From: Streptomyces lomondensis | GTDB taxonomy: Bacteria > Actinomycetota > Actinomycetes > Streptomycetales > Streptomycetaceae | Reading direction: 5' to 3' | Length of the DNA: 64,000 nt | NCBI RefSeq assembly: GCF_014651035.1 | Contig: NZ_BMWC01000001.1 | Location: 1,612,965 to 1,676,964 of the forward strand | Shown: positions 36,418 to 44,905 of the stretch, in pieces | How positions within the stretch are numbered: position 1 is the first letter of the stretch | Layout of the letters: the number at the start of each line of letters is the position of its first letter | Program-made: the position numbers and the translations under genes | The notes under the pieces: model-generated | Database searches by the model: none | What the model was told of the DNA's origin: nothing | Seen by the model: the letters and a program-made list of their open reading frames with translations, nothing else

Positions 36418-37812
36418 TTATACGCCCTGGCTGACAGAGCTCATATTGAAGTCCGGCACCCGCAGGGCCGGCATCGCAGCCCTGGTGAACCAGTCGCTCC
36501 ATTCCCTGGGCAGCGTCTTTTCCGTCCGCCCGGCCTCCGCGGCCCGGCCGAGCACGCCCACCGGCGACTCGTTGAACCGGAAGTTGTTCACCTCGCCGGT
36601 CACCTCGCCGTTCTCGACGAGGTACACACCGTCCCGGGTCAGTCCCGTCAGCAGCAGCGTCGCCGGGTCGACCTCGCGGATGTACCACAGGCAGGTCAGC
36701 AGCAGCCCCCGCTCGGTGCTCGCGACCATCTCCTCCAGGGAGCGGTCCTCGCCCCCGTCCAGGATCAGGTTCTCGATGCCCGGCGCCACGGGCAGCCCCG
36801 TCAGGCCCGCGCTGTGGCGGCTGGTCGTCAGGTGCGCCAGCTCGCCCTCGCGCATCCACTCGGTGGCCTTCAGCGGCAGACCGTTGTCGAACACCGACTG
36901 GTCGCCCCCGGAGGAGTGCGCGATCACGAAGGGCGCCGACTCCAGACCCGGCTCGTTCGGGTCGCTGCGCAGGGTCAGCGGCAGGTCGGTCAGCTTCTCG
37001 CCGACCCGCGTGCCCCCGCCCGGCTTGGAGAACACCGTGCGGCCCTCCACCGCGTCCCGGCCCGACGCCGACCACATCTGGTAGATCAGCAGGTCCGCCA
37101 CGGCCGTCGGCGGCAGCAGCGTCTCGTACCGGCCGGCGGGCAGCTCCAGTCGCCGCTCGGCCCACCCGAGGCGCACGGCCAGCTCCGCGTCCAGCGCCGC
37201 CGGATCGACGTCCTTGAAGTCCCGGGTGGAACGCCCGGCCCACGCGGAGCGCGTCCGGTCCGGCGACTTCGCGTTCATCTCCAGCGTCCCGTTCGGCTGG
37301 TCGTGACGCAGCCGCAGCCCCGTGGACGTCCCCACGTACGACGACACCAGCTCGTGGTTGGCGAAGCCGTACAGCTCGCGGCCGCCCGCACGCGCGCGTG
37401 CGAAGGCCTCGCCGAGCGCCGGCGCGAAGTCGGCGAACACCGCCGAGGACGTCTCGGCGGGCGCCTCCGTGAACTCCGGCGACCGGTCCACGCCCGTGAA
37501 CAGGGGCTGCGCGTCCTCGGCGGGAGCGGCGCCGCGCGCCGCGGCCTCGGCGGCACGCACCAGGGGCTCCAGCTCGTCGGCGGTCACCGCCGACCGTGAC
37601 ACGACCCCCGAGGCCGTGCCCTCCTTGCCGTCGACCGTGGCGATCACGGTGAGCGTGCGCCCGCGCGTCACGCCGTTCGTGGTCAGGGCGTTGCCCGCCC
37701 AGCGCAGATTGGCGGTGGACTGCTCGTCGGCGATGACGACACAGCCGTCCGCCCGGGACAGTTCCAGGGCACGCTCGACGACCTCGTGCGGCTTGGTGGT
37801 ACGCGGGCTCAT
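36418..37812 (-). CDS. tldE: TldE/PmbA-type metalloprotease-like protein
   Basis: 464 residues from ATG 37812 (CAGGAGG upstream). PmbA/TldE fold: [26 protein letters not shown] and the C-terminal [19 protein letters not shown]. It lacks the HExxH motif, as expected for the non-catalytic TldE half of the TldD/TldE heterodimer, which degrades unfolded peptides and matures some RiPPs. The start overlaps the tldD stop (ATGA). The two together should form one protease. Confidence 0.93.
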   Translation of the reverse strand: MSPRTTKPHEVVERALELSRADGCVVIADEQSTANLRWAGNALTTNGVTRGRTLTVIATVDGKEGTASGVVSRSAVTADELEPLVRAAEAAARGAAPAEDAQPLFTGVDRSPEFTEAPAETSSAVFADFAPALGEAFARARAGGRELYGFANHELVSSYVGTSTGLRLRHDQPNGTLEMNAKSPDRTRSAWAGRSTRDFKDVDPAALDAELAVRLGWAERRLELPAGRYETLLPPTAVADLLIYQMWSASGRDAVEGRTVFSKPGGGTRVGEKLTDLPLTLRSDPNEPGLESAPFVIAHSSGGDQSVFDNGLPLKATEWMREGELAHLTTSRHSAGLTGLPVAPGIENLILDGGEDRSLEEMVASTERGLLLTCLWYIREVDPATLLLTGLTRDGVYLVENGEVTGEVNNFRFNESPVGVLGRAAEAGRTEKTLPREWSDWFTRAAMPALRVPDFNMSSVSQGV

Positions 37813-39332
37813 CGACCGGCCTCCTGCGTGGTGTTGAGGATGTTGACGCCCTTGAAGAGGGCCGACGGGCAGCCGTGCGACACGGCCGCCACCTGGCCCG
37901 GCTGGGCCTTGCCGCAGTTGAAGGCGCCGCCCAGGACGTACGTCTGCGGTCCGCCCACCGCGGCCATCGAGCCCCAGAAGTCGGTGGTCGTCGCCTGGTA
38001 GGCCACGTCCCGCAGCTGCCCGGCCAGCCGCCCGTTCTCGATCCGGTAGAAGCGCTGCCCGGTGAACTGGAAGTTGTAGCGCTGCATGTCGATCGACCAG
38101 GACCGGTCGCCGACGACGTAGATGCCCCGCTCCACGCCGCCGATCAGATCCTCGGTCGACATCCCGGCCGGGTCCGGCCGCAGCGACACGTTGGCCATGC
38201 GCTGCACCGGCACATGCCCGGGGGAGTCGGCGTACGCGCACCCGTTGGACCGCTCGAAGCCGGTCAGCCGGGCGATCCGCCGGTCCAGCTGGTAGCCGAC
38301 GAGCGTGCCGTCCTTCACCAGGTCCCACGACTGCGCCTCGACGCCCTCGTCGTCGTACCCGATCGTGGCGAGCCCGTGCTCGGCGGTGCGGTCGCCGGTG
38401 ACGTTCATCAGCTCCGAGCCGTAGCGCAGCTTGCCCAGCTGGTCGAAGGTGGCGAAGGAGGTACCGGCGTAGGCGGCCTCGTAACCCAGCGCCCGGTCGA
38501 GCTCGGTGGCGTGCCCGATGGACTCGTGGATGGTCAGCCACAGGTTGGACGGGTCGACGACCAGGTCGTACAGGCCCGGCTCGACGCTCGGGGCGCGCAT
38601 CTTCTCGGCGAGCAGCTCCGGGATCCGCTCCAGCTCGCCCTCCCAGTCCCAGCCGGTGCCCCGCAGGTACTCCCAGCCGCGTCCGGCCGGCGGCGCGAGC
38701 GTGCGCATCGAGTCGAACTCGCCGCTGGACTCGTCCACCGACACGGCGTTGAACACCGGGTGCAGCCGCACCCGCTGCTGCGTGGTCACGGTCCCGGCCG
38801 TGTCGGCGTAGAACTTGTTCTCATGGACGGTGAGCAGCGAGGCGTCCACGTGGTCGACCCCGTCGGCCGCCAGCAGCCGCGCGCTCCACTCGGCGATCAG
38901 CCCGGCCTTCTCCTCGTCGGGCACGGTGAACGGATCGATCTCGTACGACGAGATCCAGGTCTTGTCGGCGTGCACCGGCTCGTCGGCCAGTTCCACCCGC
39001 TCGTCCGACCCGGCGGCCTTGATCACCTGCGCGGACAGCTTCGCCATCGCCACCGCCTGCCCGGCGACCCGGGCGGCGGCGTCCAGGGAGAGGTCCACGC
39101 CGGACGCGAACCCCCAGGTGCCGCCGTGCACCACCCGCACCGCGTACCCGAGGTCGGTGGTGTCCGACGACCCGGCGGGCTTGGCGTCCCGGAACCGCCA
39201 GGAGGCGTTGCGCACCCGCTCGAACCGGAAGTCCGCGTGCTCGGCACCCAGCGCACGCGCGCGTGCGAGGGCCGCGTCGGCGAGGGCGCGTAGGGGGAGG
39301 GCCGTGAAGGCCTCGTCGATGGTATGAGGCAC
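37809..39332 (-). CDS. tldD: TldD metalloprotease subunit
   Basis: 507 residues from GTG 39332. The zinc site HExxH appears as TIHESIGHATELDRALG with the downstream Cys/His region ANVSLRPDP and the end IDMQRYNFQFTGQRFYRIENGRLAGQL. TldD carries the active site of the TldD/E complex. No RiPP precursor or other processing enzyme is near, so a general proteolytic or unknown-peptide role is likely. Divergent from fabG over 271 bp. Confidence 0.94.
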   Translation of the reverse strand: MPHTIDEAFTALPLRALADAALARARALGAEHADFRFERVRNASWRFRDAKPAGSSDTTDLGYAVRVVHGGTWGFASGVDLSLDAAARVAGQAVAMAKLSAQVIKAAGSDERVELADEPVHADKTWISSYEIDPFTVPDEEKAGLIAEWSARLLAADGVDHVDASLLTVHENKFYADTAGTVTTQQRVRLHPVFNAVSVDESSGEFDSMRTLAPPAGRGWEYLRGTGWDWEGELERIPELLAEKMRAPSVEPGLYDLVVDPSNLWLTIHESIGHATELDRALGYEAAYAGTSFATFDQLGKLRYGSELMNVTGDRTAEHGLATIGYDDEGVEAQSWDLVKDGTLVGYQLDRRIARLTGFERSNGCAYADSPGHVPVQRMANVSLRPDPAGMSTEDLIGGVERGIYVVGDRSWSIDMQRYNFQFTGQRFYRIENGRLAGQLRDVAYQATTTDFWGSMAAVGGPQTYVLGGAFNCGKAQPGQVAAVSHGCPSALFKGVNILNTTQEAGR

Positions 39333-39454
39333 CGCCGTCTCTTTCTGTCGAGGTGACCGTGGTTGCCGTACTTGTGACTGCTCCGATCATGTCGCCTCGT
39401 CCCGCGCCCGGGCCACGAGTTTCCGAACCGATGACCGCGCGTTTCTGTAGGGAC

Positions 39455-39484
39455 CCGACAGTGAGTCCCGTACGCCACTGTCGG
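39455..39484. promoter_or_regulatory. Inverted repeat in the tldD-fabG intergenic region
   Basis: CCGACAGTG (39455-39463) and CACTGTCGG (39476-39484) are perfect 9-bp arms with a 12-nt spacer, roughly midway between the divergent starts 39332 and 39604. An operator for either gene is possible. Nothing else stands out in this 271-bp gap. Confidence 0.45.
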
Positions 39485-39603
39485 TGCCCGATTGTCCGCG
39501 GGCGTGCCCGGACCGATAGGTTTTCGGGGAAGCCGCCTGTCATCGCCGCCTGTCGTCCAGGCGCCCGGGCGGGGTATCAGACCGCTACCGAAAGGGTGAT
39601 CCG

Positions 39604-40308
39604 TTGAGCCGCTCGGTTCTCGTCACCGGAGGCAACCGGGGCATCGGCCTCGCCATCGCCCGCGCTTTCGCCGATGCCGGCGACAAGGTCGCCATCACGT
39701 ACCGCTCGGGTGAGCCGCCGGCCGGCTTCCTCGCCGTCAAGTGCGACATCACCGACGCCGAGCAGGTGGAGCAGGCCTACAAGGAGATCGAGGAGAACCA
39801 CGGCCCCGTCGAGGTCCTCGTCGCCAACGCCGGCATCACCAAGGACCAGCTCCTGATGCGCATGTCCGAGGAGGACTTCACCTCGGTCATCGACACGAAC
39901 CTCACCGGCACCTTCCGCGTCGTCAAGCGCGCCAACCGCGGCATGCTGCGCGCCAAGAAGGGCCGCGTCGTCCTCATCTCGTCGGTCGTGGGCCTGTACG
40001 GCTCGCCGGGGCAGGCCAACTACGCCGCCTCCAAGGCCGCCCTGGTCGGCTTCGCACGCTCCCTCGCCCGGGAACTGGGCTCGCGCAACATCACCTTCAA
40101 CGTCGTCGCACCCGGCTTCGTCGACACCGACATGACCAAGGTGCTCACCGACGAGCAGCGCGCCGGCATCGTGCAGCAGGTGCCGCTCGGCCGGTACGCG
40201 CAGCCGGAGGAGATCGCCGCGGCGGTGCGGTTCCTCGCCTCGGACGACGCCTCGTACATCACTGGAGCCGTCATCCCCGTTGACGGCGGACTGGGAATGG
40301 GTCACTGA
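39604..40308 (+). CDS. fabG: 3-oxoacyl-ACP reductase FabG (TTG start)
   Basis: 234 residues, SDR family. TTG 39604 is the start: GAAAGGG precedes it and the sequence begins SRSVLVTGGNRGIGLAIA (TGxxxGIG cofactor site). Catalytic Ser in VVLISSVVGLYGS and YxxxK in NYAASKAALVG. YITGAVIPVDGGLGMGH ends the chain. Reduces 3-oxoacyl-ACP in fatty acid synthesis. 5 bp before fabI, so FabG and FabI form an elongation operon, the arrangement known from mabA-inhA in mycobacteria and from the S. coelicolor locus. Confidence 0.95.
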   Translation: MSRSVLVTGGNRGIGLAIARAFADAGDKVAITYRSGEPPAGFLAVKCDITDAEQVEQAYKEIEENHGPVEVLVANAGITKDQLLMRMSEEDFTSVIDTNLTGTFRVVKRANRGMLRAKKGRVVLISSVVGLYGSPGQANYAASKAALVGFARSLARELGSRNITFNVVAPGFVDTDMTKVLTDEQRAGIVQQVPLGRYAQPEEIAAAVRFLASDDASYITGAVIPVDGGLGMGH

Positions 40309-40313
40309 TCACC

Positions 40314-41081
40314 ATGAGCGGAATTCTCGAGGGCAAGCGCGTCCTGATCACCGGTGTGCTGATGGAGTCCTCCATCGCCTTCCACGCCGCCAAGCTGGCC
40401 CAGGAGCAGGGCGCCGAGATCATCCTCACCGCGTTCCCGCGGCCCACGCTGACCGAGCGCATCGCGAAGAAGCTGCCCAAGCCCACCAAGGTCATCGAGC
40501 TCGACGTGACCAACGACGAGCACCTGGGGCGCCTGGCCGACATCGTCGGCGAGGAGCTCGGCGGCCTCGACGGCGTCGTGCACTCCATCGGCTTCGCCCC
40601 GCAGGACGCCCTCGGCGGCAACTTCCTCAACACGCCGTTCGAGTCGGTCGCCACGGCCATGCACGTCTCGGCGTACTCCCTGAAGTCGCTCACCACGGCC
40701 TGCCTGCCGCTGATGCAGAACGGCGGCTCGGTCGTCGGCCTCACCTTCGACGCGCAGTACGCCTGGCCCCAGTACGACTGGATGGGCCCGGCCAAGGCCG
40801 CCCTGGAGGCCACCAGCCGCTACCTCGCCCGCGACCTGGGCAAGCAGAACATCCGCTGCAACCTGATCTCGGCCGGCCCGATCGGCTCCATGGCCGCCAA
40901 GTCCATCCCGGGCTTCGGCGAGCTGGCCTCCGTGTGGGACAGCCGCTCCCCGCTGGAGTGGGACCTGAAGGACCCCGAGCCGGCCGGCCGCGGCATCGTC
41001 GCGCTGCTGAGCGACTGGTTCCCCAAGACCACGGGCGAGATCATCCACGTGGACGGCGGTCTGCACGCCATCGGCGCCTGA
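40314..41081 (+). CDS. fabI: Enoyl-ACP reductase FabI (InhA type)
   Basis: 255 residues. GKRVLITGVLMESSIAFHAAK carries the FabI-type NADH motif (GxxxxxSIA); catalytic Tyr and Lys in YDWMGPAKAALEATSRYLA; HVDGGLHAIGA at the C terminus. Performs the last step of each fatty-acid elongation cycle; homologues are the triclosan/isoniazid target. Directly follows fabG with a 5-bp gap. Confidence 0.96.
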   Translation: MSGILEGKRVLITGVLMESSIAFHAAKLAQEQGAEIILTAFPRPTLTERIAKKLPKPTKVIELDVTNDEHLGRLADIVGEELGGLDGVVHSIGFAPQDALGGNFLNTPFESVATAMHVSAYSLKSLTTACLPLMQNGGSVVGLTFDAQYAWPQYDWMGPAKAALEATSRYLARDLGKQNIRCNLISAGPIGSMAAKSIPGFGELASVWDSRSPLEWDLKDPEPAGRGIVALLSDWFPKTTGEIIHVDGGLHAIGA

Positions 41082-41110
41082 TCCTCCCGACACCGCTGCC
41101 GTACGCCGTC

Positions 41111-41149
41111 GACGCCCCGTTTCCCGCAGTGCGCGGGGAGCGGGGCGTC
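41111..41149 (+). terminator. Terminator after fabI
   Basis: GACGCCCCGTTTCCCGC (41111-41127) pairs with GCGGGGAGCGGGGCGTC (41133-41149): 17 pairs, two G-U, loop AGTGC. Begins 29 bp after the fabI stop. Confidence 0.8.
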
Positions 41150-41255
41150 ACCCGTTCGGCCCATCCGGCCGGGCGGGGGAGGGCCGCAACTGGGCACTCT
41201 GGAGTACGCGTTCACCACGCGAGCCCCTCCCCAGCACGGCCGAGGAGGTCCCCTT

Positions 41256-41606
41256 GTGCGCTTGTCCCGCCGAACGGCCTCACTGTCCCTCGCCGTCGCT
41301 CTCGTGATGACCCTGGCGTACGAGGCGGTGCCCCACGCGCGCGTGCCCGCCGACGAGCAGGAGTCGGCGGCGCCGTTCGGCGCCGCGTGCCGGATCCGCG
41401 TCACCGGCTCGAAGGTGACCGCGTACTGCCACAACCCCTATCCGGAGCCCGACCGCGTGAGCCTGCACGTCGAGTGCGCCCGCTGGTGGGACATCGACAC
41501 CGACAGCTCCCCGATCGAGGCCGGGCCCGCGCAGACCGTGCGGCTGGCCGGGCGCTGCTGGAAGGAAGTCGGCGACGTGTGGATCAGTCACCGGCGGGGG
41601 AGCTGA
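41256..41606 (+). CDS. Small secreted protein with four cysteines, unknown function
   Basis: 116 residues from GTG 41256 (GAGGAGGT upstream). Signal peptide RRTASLSLAVALVMTLAYEAVPHA. The mature domain has Cys in ACRIRVTG, AYCHNPYP, VECARWW and GRCWKEV, compatible with two disulfides. No recognised family. It overlaps the 3' end of the convergent GntR gene by 23 bp. Confidence 0.72.
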   Translation: MRLSRRTASLSLAVALVMTLAYEAVPHARVPADEQESAAPFGAACRIRVTGSKVTAYCHNPYPEPDRVSLHVECARWWDIDTDSSPIEAGPAQTVRLAGRCWKEVGDVWISHRRGS

Positions 41607-42276
41607 TCCCGCCCAGGCGGCACAGGAACGGATAGCGGGCGGCCTCCGCCGCCGCCTGCGCCGCGTCGCCCGCGCGGATCGCGTCGAGCAGCCGCCCGTG
41701 GTCCATGTACGTCTCCGGCGTCAGCTCCTCCCCGACGTCCTCGCGCAGCCAGTCCCGCAGCACCTCGCCCAGGTCCGCGTACATGGCGGTCATCACGTCG
41801 TTGTGGGAGGCGGACACCACGGCCAGGTGGAAGGTCGCGTCCGCGGTCACGAACGCCTCCGCGTCACCTGACTCCCAGGCCTCCTCACGCCGCAGCAGCA
41901 GCGCGTCGAGCTGCTTGAGGTCCTTCTCCGTGCGCCGCTCGGCGGCCAGCCGGGCGGCGGCCGACTCGAGCGTGGAGCGCAGCTCGGCGATGTGCCGCGG
42001 GTCGGCCTCGGCGAACCGCCGCTGCATCACGCCCGCCAGCTCGCTCGTCGCCACGACGTACGTGCCGGAGCCCTGGCGGATGTCCAGCAGGCCGTTGTGC
42101 GAGAGCGCGCGGACGGCCTCACGGACCGTGTTGCGGGCGACACCGAGCTGCTCGACCAGCTCCGGCTCGGTCGGGATACGGGAGCCGACCGGCCACTCGC
42201 CCGAGGTGATCTGGGCCCGCAGTGCGGCGATGACCTGCTCGGACAGCGCCGAACGACGGGGATGGCTCAGGGGCAT
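41584..42276 (-). CDS. GntR-family regulator, FadR/FCD subfamily
   Basis: 230 residues. The N-terminal winged helix (LSEQVIAALRAQITSGEWPVGSRIPTE..., with VARNTVREAVRALSHNGLL) is a GntR DNA-binding domain, and the C-terminal all-helical FCD domain includes DATFHLAVVSASHNDVMTAMY and MDHGRLLDAIRAGDAAQA (metal-binding His residues). It is divergent from an MFS transporter with an AT-rich repeat region between, so it probably represses that transporter and itself; the ligand is unknown. Confidence 0.92.
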   Translation of the reverse strand: MPLSHPRRSALSEQVIAALRAQITSGEWPVGSRIPTEPELVEQLGVARNTVREAVRALSHNGLLDIRQGSGTYVVATSELAGVMQRRFAEADPRHIAELRSTLESAAARLAAERRTEKDLKQLDALLLRREEAWESGDAEAFVTADATFHLAVVSASHNDVMTAMYADLGEVLRDWLREDVGEELTPETYMDHGRLLDAIRAGDAAQAAAEAARYPFLCRLGGISSPAGD

Positions 42277-42326
42277 GGCTCACCTTCCCACGATCGGGGC
42301 GCCGGAGGGCAGCCGGGGAGTGGACA

Positions 42327-42352
42327 GTCAATCATCCTATGATTCTATGATG
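42327..42352. promoter_or_regulatory. Candidate GntR operator/promoter between gntR and the MFS gene
   Basis: The segment reads GTCAATCATCCTATGATTCTATGATGG: ATCAT...ATGAT inverted arms plus the direct repeat CTATGAT, in an otherwise GC-rich gap. FadR-type regulators bind short palindromes at this position. It overlaps possible -10 hexamers (TATGAT), so binding would block transcription of the transporter. Confidence 0.5.
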
Positions 42353-42382
42353 GCCCTCATGGCTAGTGAGGAAACCCGGACG

Positions 42383-43708
42383 ATGACGCCCCCGACCGCA
42401 CGCAGCTCGGCCGCGCCCGCCGCCCGGGAACCGGGCGGCACGTCCACGCGCGCGTGGACGATGCGGCTGCTCGTCCTCGGCATCGTGCTGTCCGCGCTGA
42501 ACCTCCGCCCCGCCATCACCAGCCTCGGCGCCCTCCTGGAGGAGGTCCGCGACGGGCTCGGCATGAGCGGCAGCGTGGCCGGCCTGCTCACCTCCGTGCC
42601 GCCGCTGTGCTTCGCCGTCTTCGGCGTCACGGCCCCGCGGCTCGCCCGCCGCTTCGGCGCGGGCGCCGTGGTCTGCGCCGGCATGGCCGCCATCGCCACC
42701 GGCCTGCTGCTGCGGCCGTACACCGGAAGCACGGCGGGCTTCCTGGCCGCCAGCGCCCTCGCCCTGATGGGCATCGCGGTCAGCAACGTCCTGATGCCGG
42801 TCATCGTCAAGCACTGGTTCCCCGACCGCGTCGGTTCCATGACCGGCCTGTACTCGATGGCGCTCGCCCTGGGCACCTCGCTCGCGGCCGCCGTGACGGT
42901 GCCCCTGACCGACGCCCTCGGCGGGAGCTGGCAGTCGGGCCTGGCCCTGTGGGCGGGGCTCGCCGTGGCGGCGGTGCTGCCGTGGCTGCCGTTCGTACGA
43001 GGACGCCTGACGGCGCCCGGGGCGAGGCAGCGGGACGGCGACGGGCCCGCGCCCGACAGGCGAGCCGCGACAGGGACGCAGGACTCCGTGCGGACGGAAC
43101 CCGCGCGCGCGGAGACGCCGAAGCTGCGGATCACCCGCAGCCGTACCGCCTGGGCCCTGGCCGTCTTCTTCGGCCTCCAGGCCACCGCCGCCTACATCAC
43201 CATGGGCTGGATGGCGCAGATCTTCCGGGACGCCGGTGTGCCCGCCGGCACCGCCGGGCTGCTGCTGGCTGTCACCATGGTCATGGGCGTGCCCCTGGCC
43301 TTCGTCATACCGCGCCTGGCCACGCGGCTGCCCCACCAGGGCCCGATCGTGCTCGCCCTGGGCGTGTGCGGCCTCGCCGGCTACGCCGGGCTGTACCTCG
43401 CCCCGGCCGCCGGCGCCTGGGCCTGGGCCGTGCTGCTCGGCGTCGCCAACTGCGCCTTCCCGCTCGCCCTCACCATGGTCGGCATGCGGGCCAGGACCGG
43501 GCCGGGCGTCGCCCAGCTGTCGGCGTTCGCGCAGAGCACCGGCTATCTGATCTCCATCCCGGGGCCGCTCCTGGTGGGCGTCCTCTACCAGCACAGCGGG
43601 GGCTGGGGCCTGCCGATCGCGCTGATGAGCGCCCTGATGGTCCCGCAGATGGCGGTCGGCTTCCTGGCGGGCCGCGACCGCACGGTGGAGGACGAGGCGG
43701 CCCGCTGA
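42383..43708 (+). CDS. MFS transporter, CynX/NimT type
   Basis: 441 residues from ATG 42383, chosen because GTGAGGAAA lies about nine bases upstream; ATGs at 42347, 42350 and 42359 lie within or beside the operator-like repeat and have no site. Twelve transmembrane helices in two halves separated by a hydrophilic loop of about 50 residues (RGRLTAPGARQRDGDG...). The first helix ends LVLGIVLSALNLRPAITSLG, typical of the CynX/NimT (cyanate/nitroimidazole) subfamily. The actual substrate is unknown. The divergent GntR protein is the likely regulator; a conserved 38-residue membrane protein follows. Confidence 0.88.
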   Translation: MTPPTARSSAAPAAREPGGTSTRAWTMRLLVLGIVLSALNLRPAITSLGALLEEVRDGLGMSGSVAGLLTSVPPLCFAVFGVTAPRLARRFGAGAVVCAGMAAIATGLLLRPYTGSTAGFLAASALALMGIAVSNVLMPVIVKHWFPDRVGSMTGLYSMALALGTSLAAAVTVPLTDALGGSWQSGLALWAGLAVAAVLPWLPFVRGRLTAPGARQRDGDGPAPDRRAATGTQDSVRTEPARAETPKLRITRSRTAWALAVFFGLQATAAYITMGWMAQIFRDAGVPAGTAGLLLAVTMVMGVPLAFVIPRLATRLPHQGPIVLALGVCGLAGYAGLYLAPAAGAWAWAVLLGVANCAFPLALTMVGMRARTGPGVAQLSAFAQSTGYLISIPGPLLVGVLYQHSGGWGLPIALMSALMVPQMAVGFLAGRDRTVEDEAAR

Positions 43709-43777
43709 GCCCCGCCTCGCGGGGCGTGGGGCCACCCCCGGGGCGCCCGGCGTCCGGGAGGGTGCGAGACTTGCCCC

Positions 43778-43894
43778 ATGCCAGTGCTCGACCCGAATCC
43801 CCAGCACGGTCAGAAGAAGATGCTGCTCGTGTTCGGCGCCTTCTTCGCGATCTTCATCGTCATCGCCGTCATCGCGACCATCGCCTCGCCATGA
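43778..43894 (+). CDS. 38-residue membrane protein, SGM_5486-type transporter-associated
   Basis: ATG 43778 to TGA 43892. MPVLDPNPQHGQKKMLLVFGA then a single hydrophobic helix (FFAIFIVIAVIATIASP). It lies 69 bp after the MFS gene on the same strand. I recall a conserved Streptomyces family of this size and sequence annotated as transporter-associated (SGM_5486 family). Short, but the codons have strong GC3. Probably accessory to the transporter. Confidence 0.75.
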   Translation: MPVLDPNPQHGQKKMLLVFGAFFAIFIVIAVIATIASP

Positions 43895-44059
43895 CCGGCC
43901 CGCGCCCGGCCATGGTGGGGCTGGCCCCCCTGTCCCCTAGGGGGTGAGGGTCAGGGTCAAGTGGGTGGATCACCGGATGGGTTGGCGGCCGCGGATTCCG
44001 TAGCTTCGAGGTGTGGCCACGAGAAGCGTGCCACCGACCGTCCGAAGAGCGGAGGCACG

Positions 44060-44266
44060 ATGTCGGCTCCTACGCACATCCGGCCCCACCCGGCGACCCG
44101 GGCCGGCGCCGACAGCCGGCTGCCCTGGTGGGCCCTCGCCCTGCCCGTGCTCGCCTTCACCGCGCTGCTCGCCCTGATCCTGAACCCGTCCGACGCCCAC
44201 GCGGCCGCGGGCGACCCCGCGATCACCCACCTCTTCGAGCGTGCGCAGCGGCTGATAGTCCGCTGA
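44060..44266 (+). CDS. Small membrane or secreted protein, unknown function
   Basis: 68 residues from ATG 44060 (GGAGG four bases upstream). MSAPTHIRPHPATRAG is followed by one hydrophobic segment WWALALPVLAFTALLALIL and a short tail NPSDAHAAAGDPAITHLF; the AHAA could be a signal peptidase site, leaving a tiny mature peptide, or the helix is an anchor. No family recognised. Upstream of sixA by 65 bp. Confidence 0.6.
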   Translation: MSAPTHIRPHPATRAGADSRLPWWALALPVLAFTALLALILNPSDAHAAAGDPAITHLFERAQRLIVR

Positions 44267-44331
44267 GCACGGCCGGATCCGCCGGTCAACTCCCTGCGCC
44301 CCGTGGCGTGTTTCATGCGAAGCTGGATCTC

Positions 44332-44850
44332 ATGAGCGTCGCAGAACCCCGCAGGATTGCCCTCTTCCGCCATGCGAAAGCCGACTGGCCACAGGTGACC
44401 GATCACGAGCGTCCGCTCGCCGACCGGGGCCGAATGGAGGCGGCGGAGGCCGGGCGCAGGCTCGCCGACACCGGCATCCCCTTCGACCTGGCCCTGTGCT
44501 CCACCGCGGTCCGGACCCGGGAGACCTGGAAGCTCGCCGTCCAGGAGTTCCCACAGCGGCCGAAAACCGTCTACGAAGAGCGGATCTACGAGGCCTCGCC
44601 GGGCGAACTCATCGCCGTGCTCAACGAGACCCCCGACGACGCGCAGAACATCCTCATGATCGGCCACAACCCGGGCATCCAGGGCCTCGCCGACGTCCTG
44701 GCGGGCTCGGCCGAGGGCGACGCCCGCGAGCGGATGGCCCGCCGCGGGTTCCCGGCCGCCGCCTTCGCCGTCCTGTCCTTCACCGGCGAGTGGAAGAGCC
44801 TGGAGCCGGGCGTGGCCACGCTGCGGGACTACTGGGCGCCGGCCGAGTGA
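44332..44850 (+). CDS. SixA-type phosphohistidine phosphatase
   Basis: 172 residues, histidine phosphatase superfamily: RHA motif in IALFRHAKADW (nucleophilic His about residue 14), Arg in VRTRETWKL, and the second His in ILMIGHNPGIQGLAD. SixA proteins dephosphorylate phospho-His on proteins such as PTS or Hpt domains; the target here is unknown. ATG 44332 follows a 65-bp gap. Convergent with serB across a strong hairpin. Confidence 0.9.
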   Translation: MSVAEPRRIALFRHAKADWPQVTDHERPLADRGRMEAAEAGRRLADTGIPFDLALCSTAVRTRETWKLAVQEFPQRPKTVYEERIYEASPGELIAVLNETPDDAQNILMIGHNPGIQGLADVLAGSAEGDARERMARRGFPAAAFAVLSFTGEWKSLEPGVATLRDYWAPAE

Positions 44851-44866
44851 CCGTCACCGCGTGACA

Positions 44867-44897
44867 GGGGCCCGGCACCGGTGCGGTGCCGGGCCCC
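44867..44897. terminator. Bidirectional terminator between sixA and serB
   Basis: GGGGCCCGGCACCG (44867-44880) and CGGTGCCGGGCCCC (44884-44897) form a 14-bp perfect stem with a 3-nt loop between convergent stops at 44850 and 44906. Confidence 0.8.
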
Positions 44898-44905
44898 CCG
44901 ACGGT

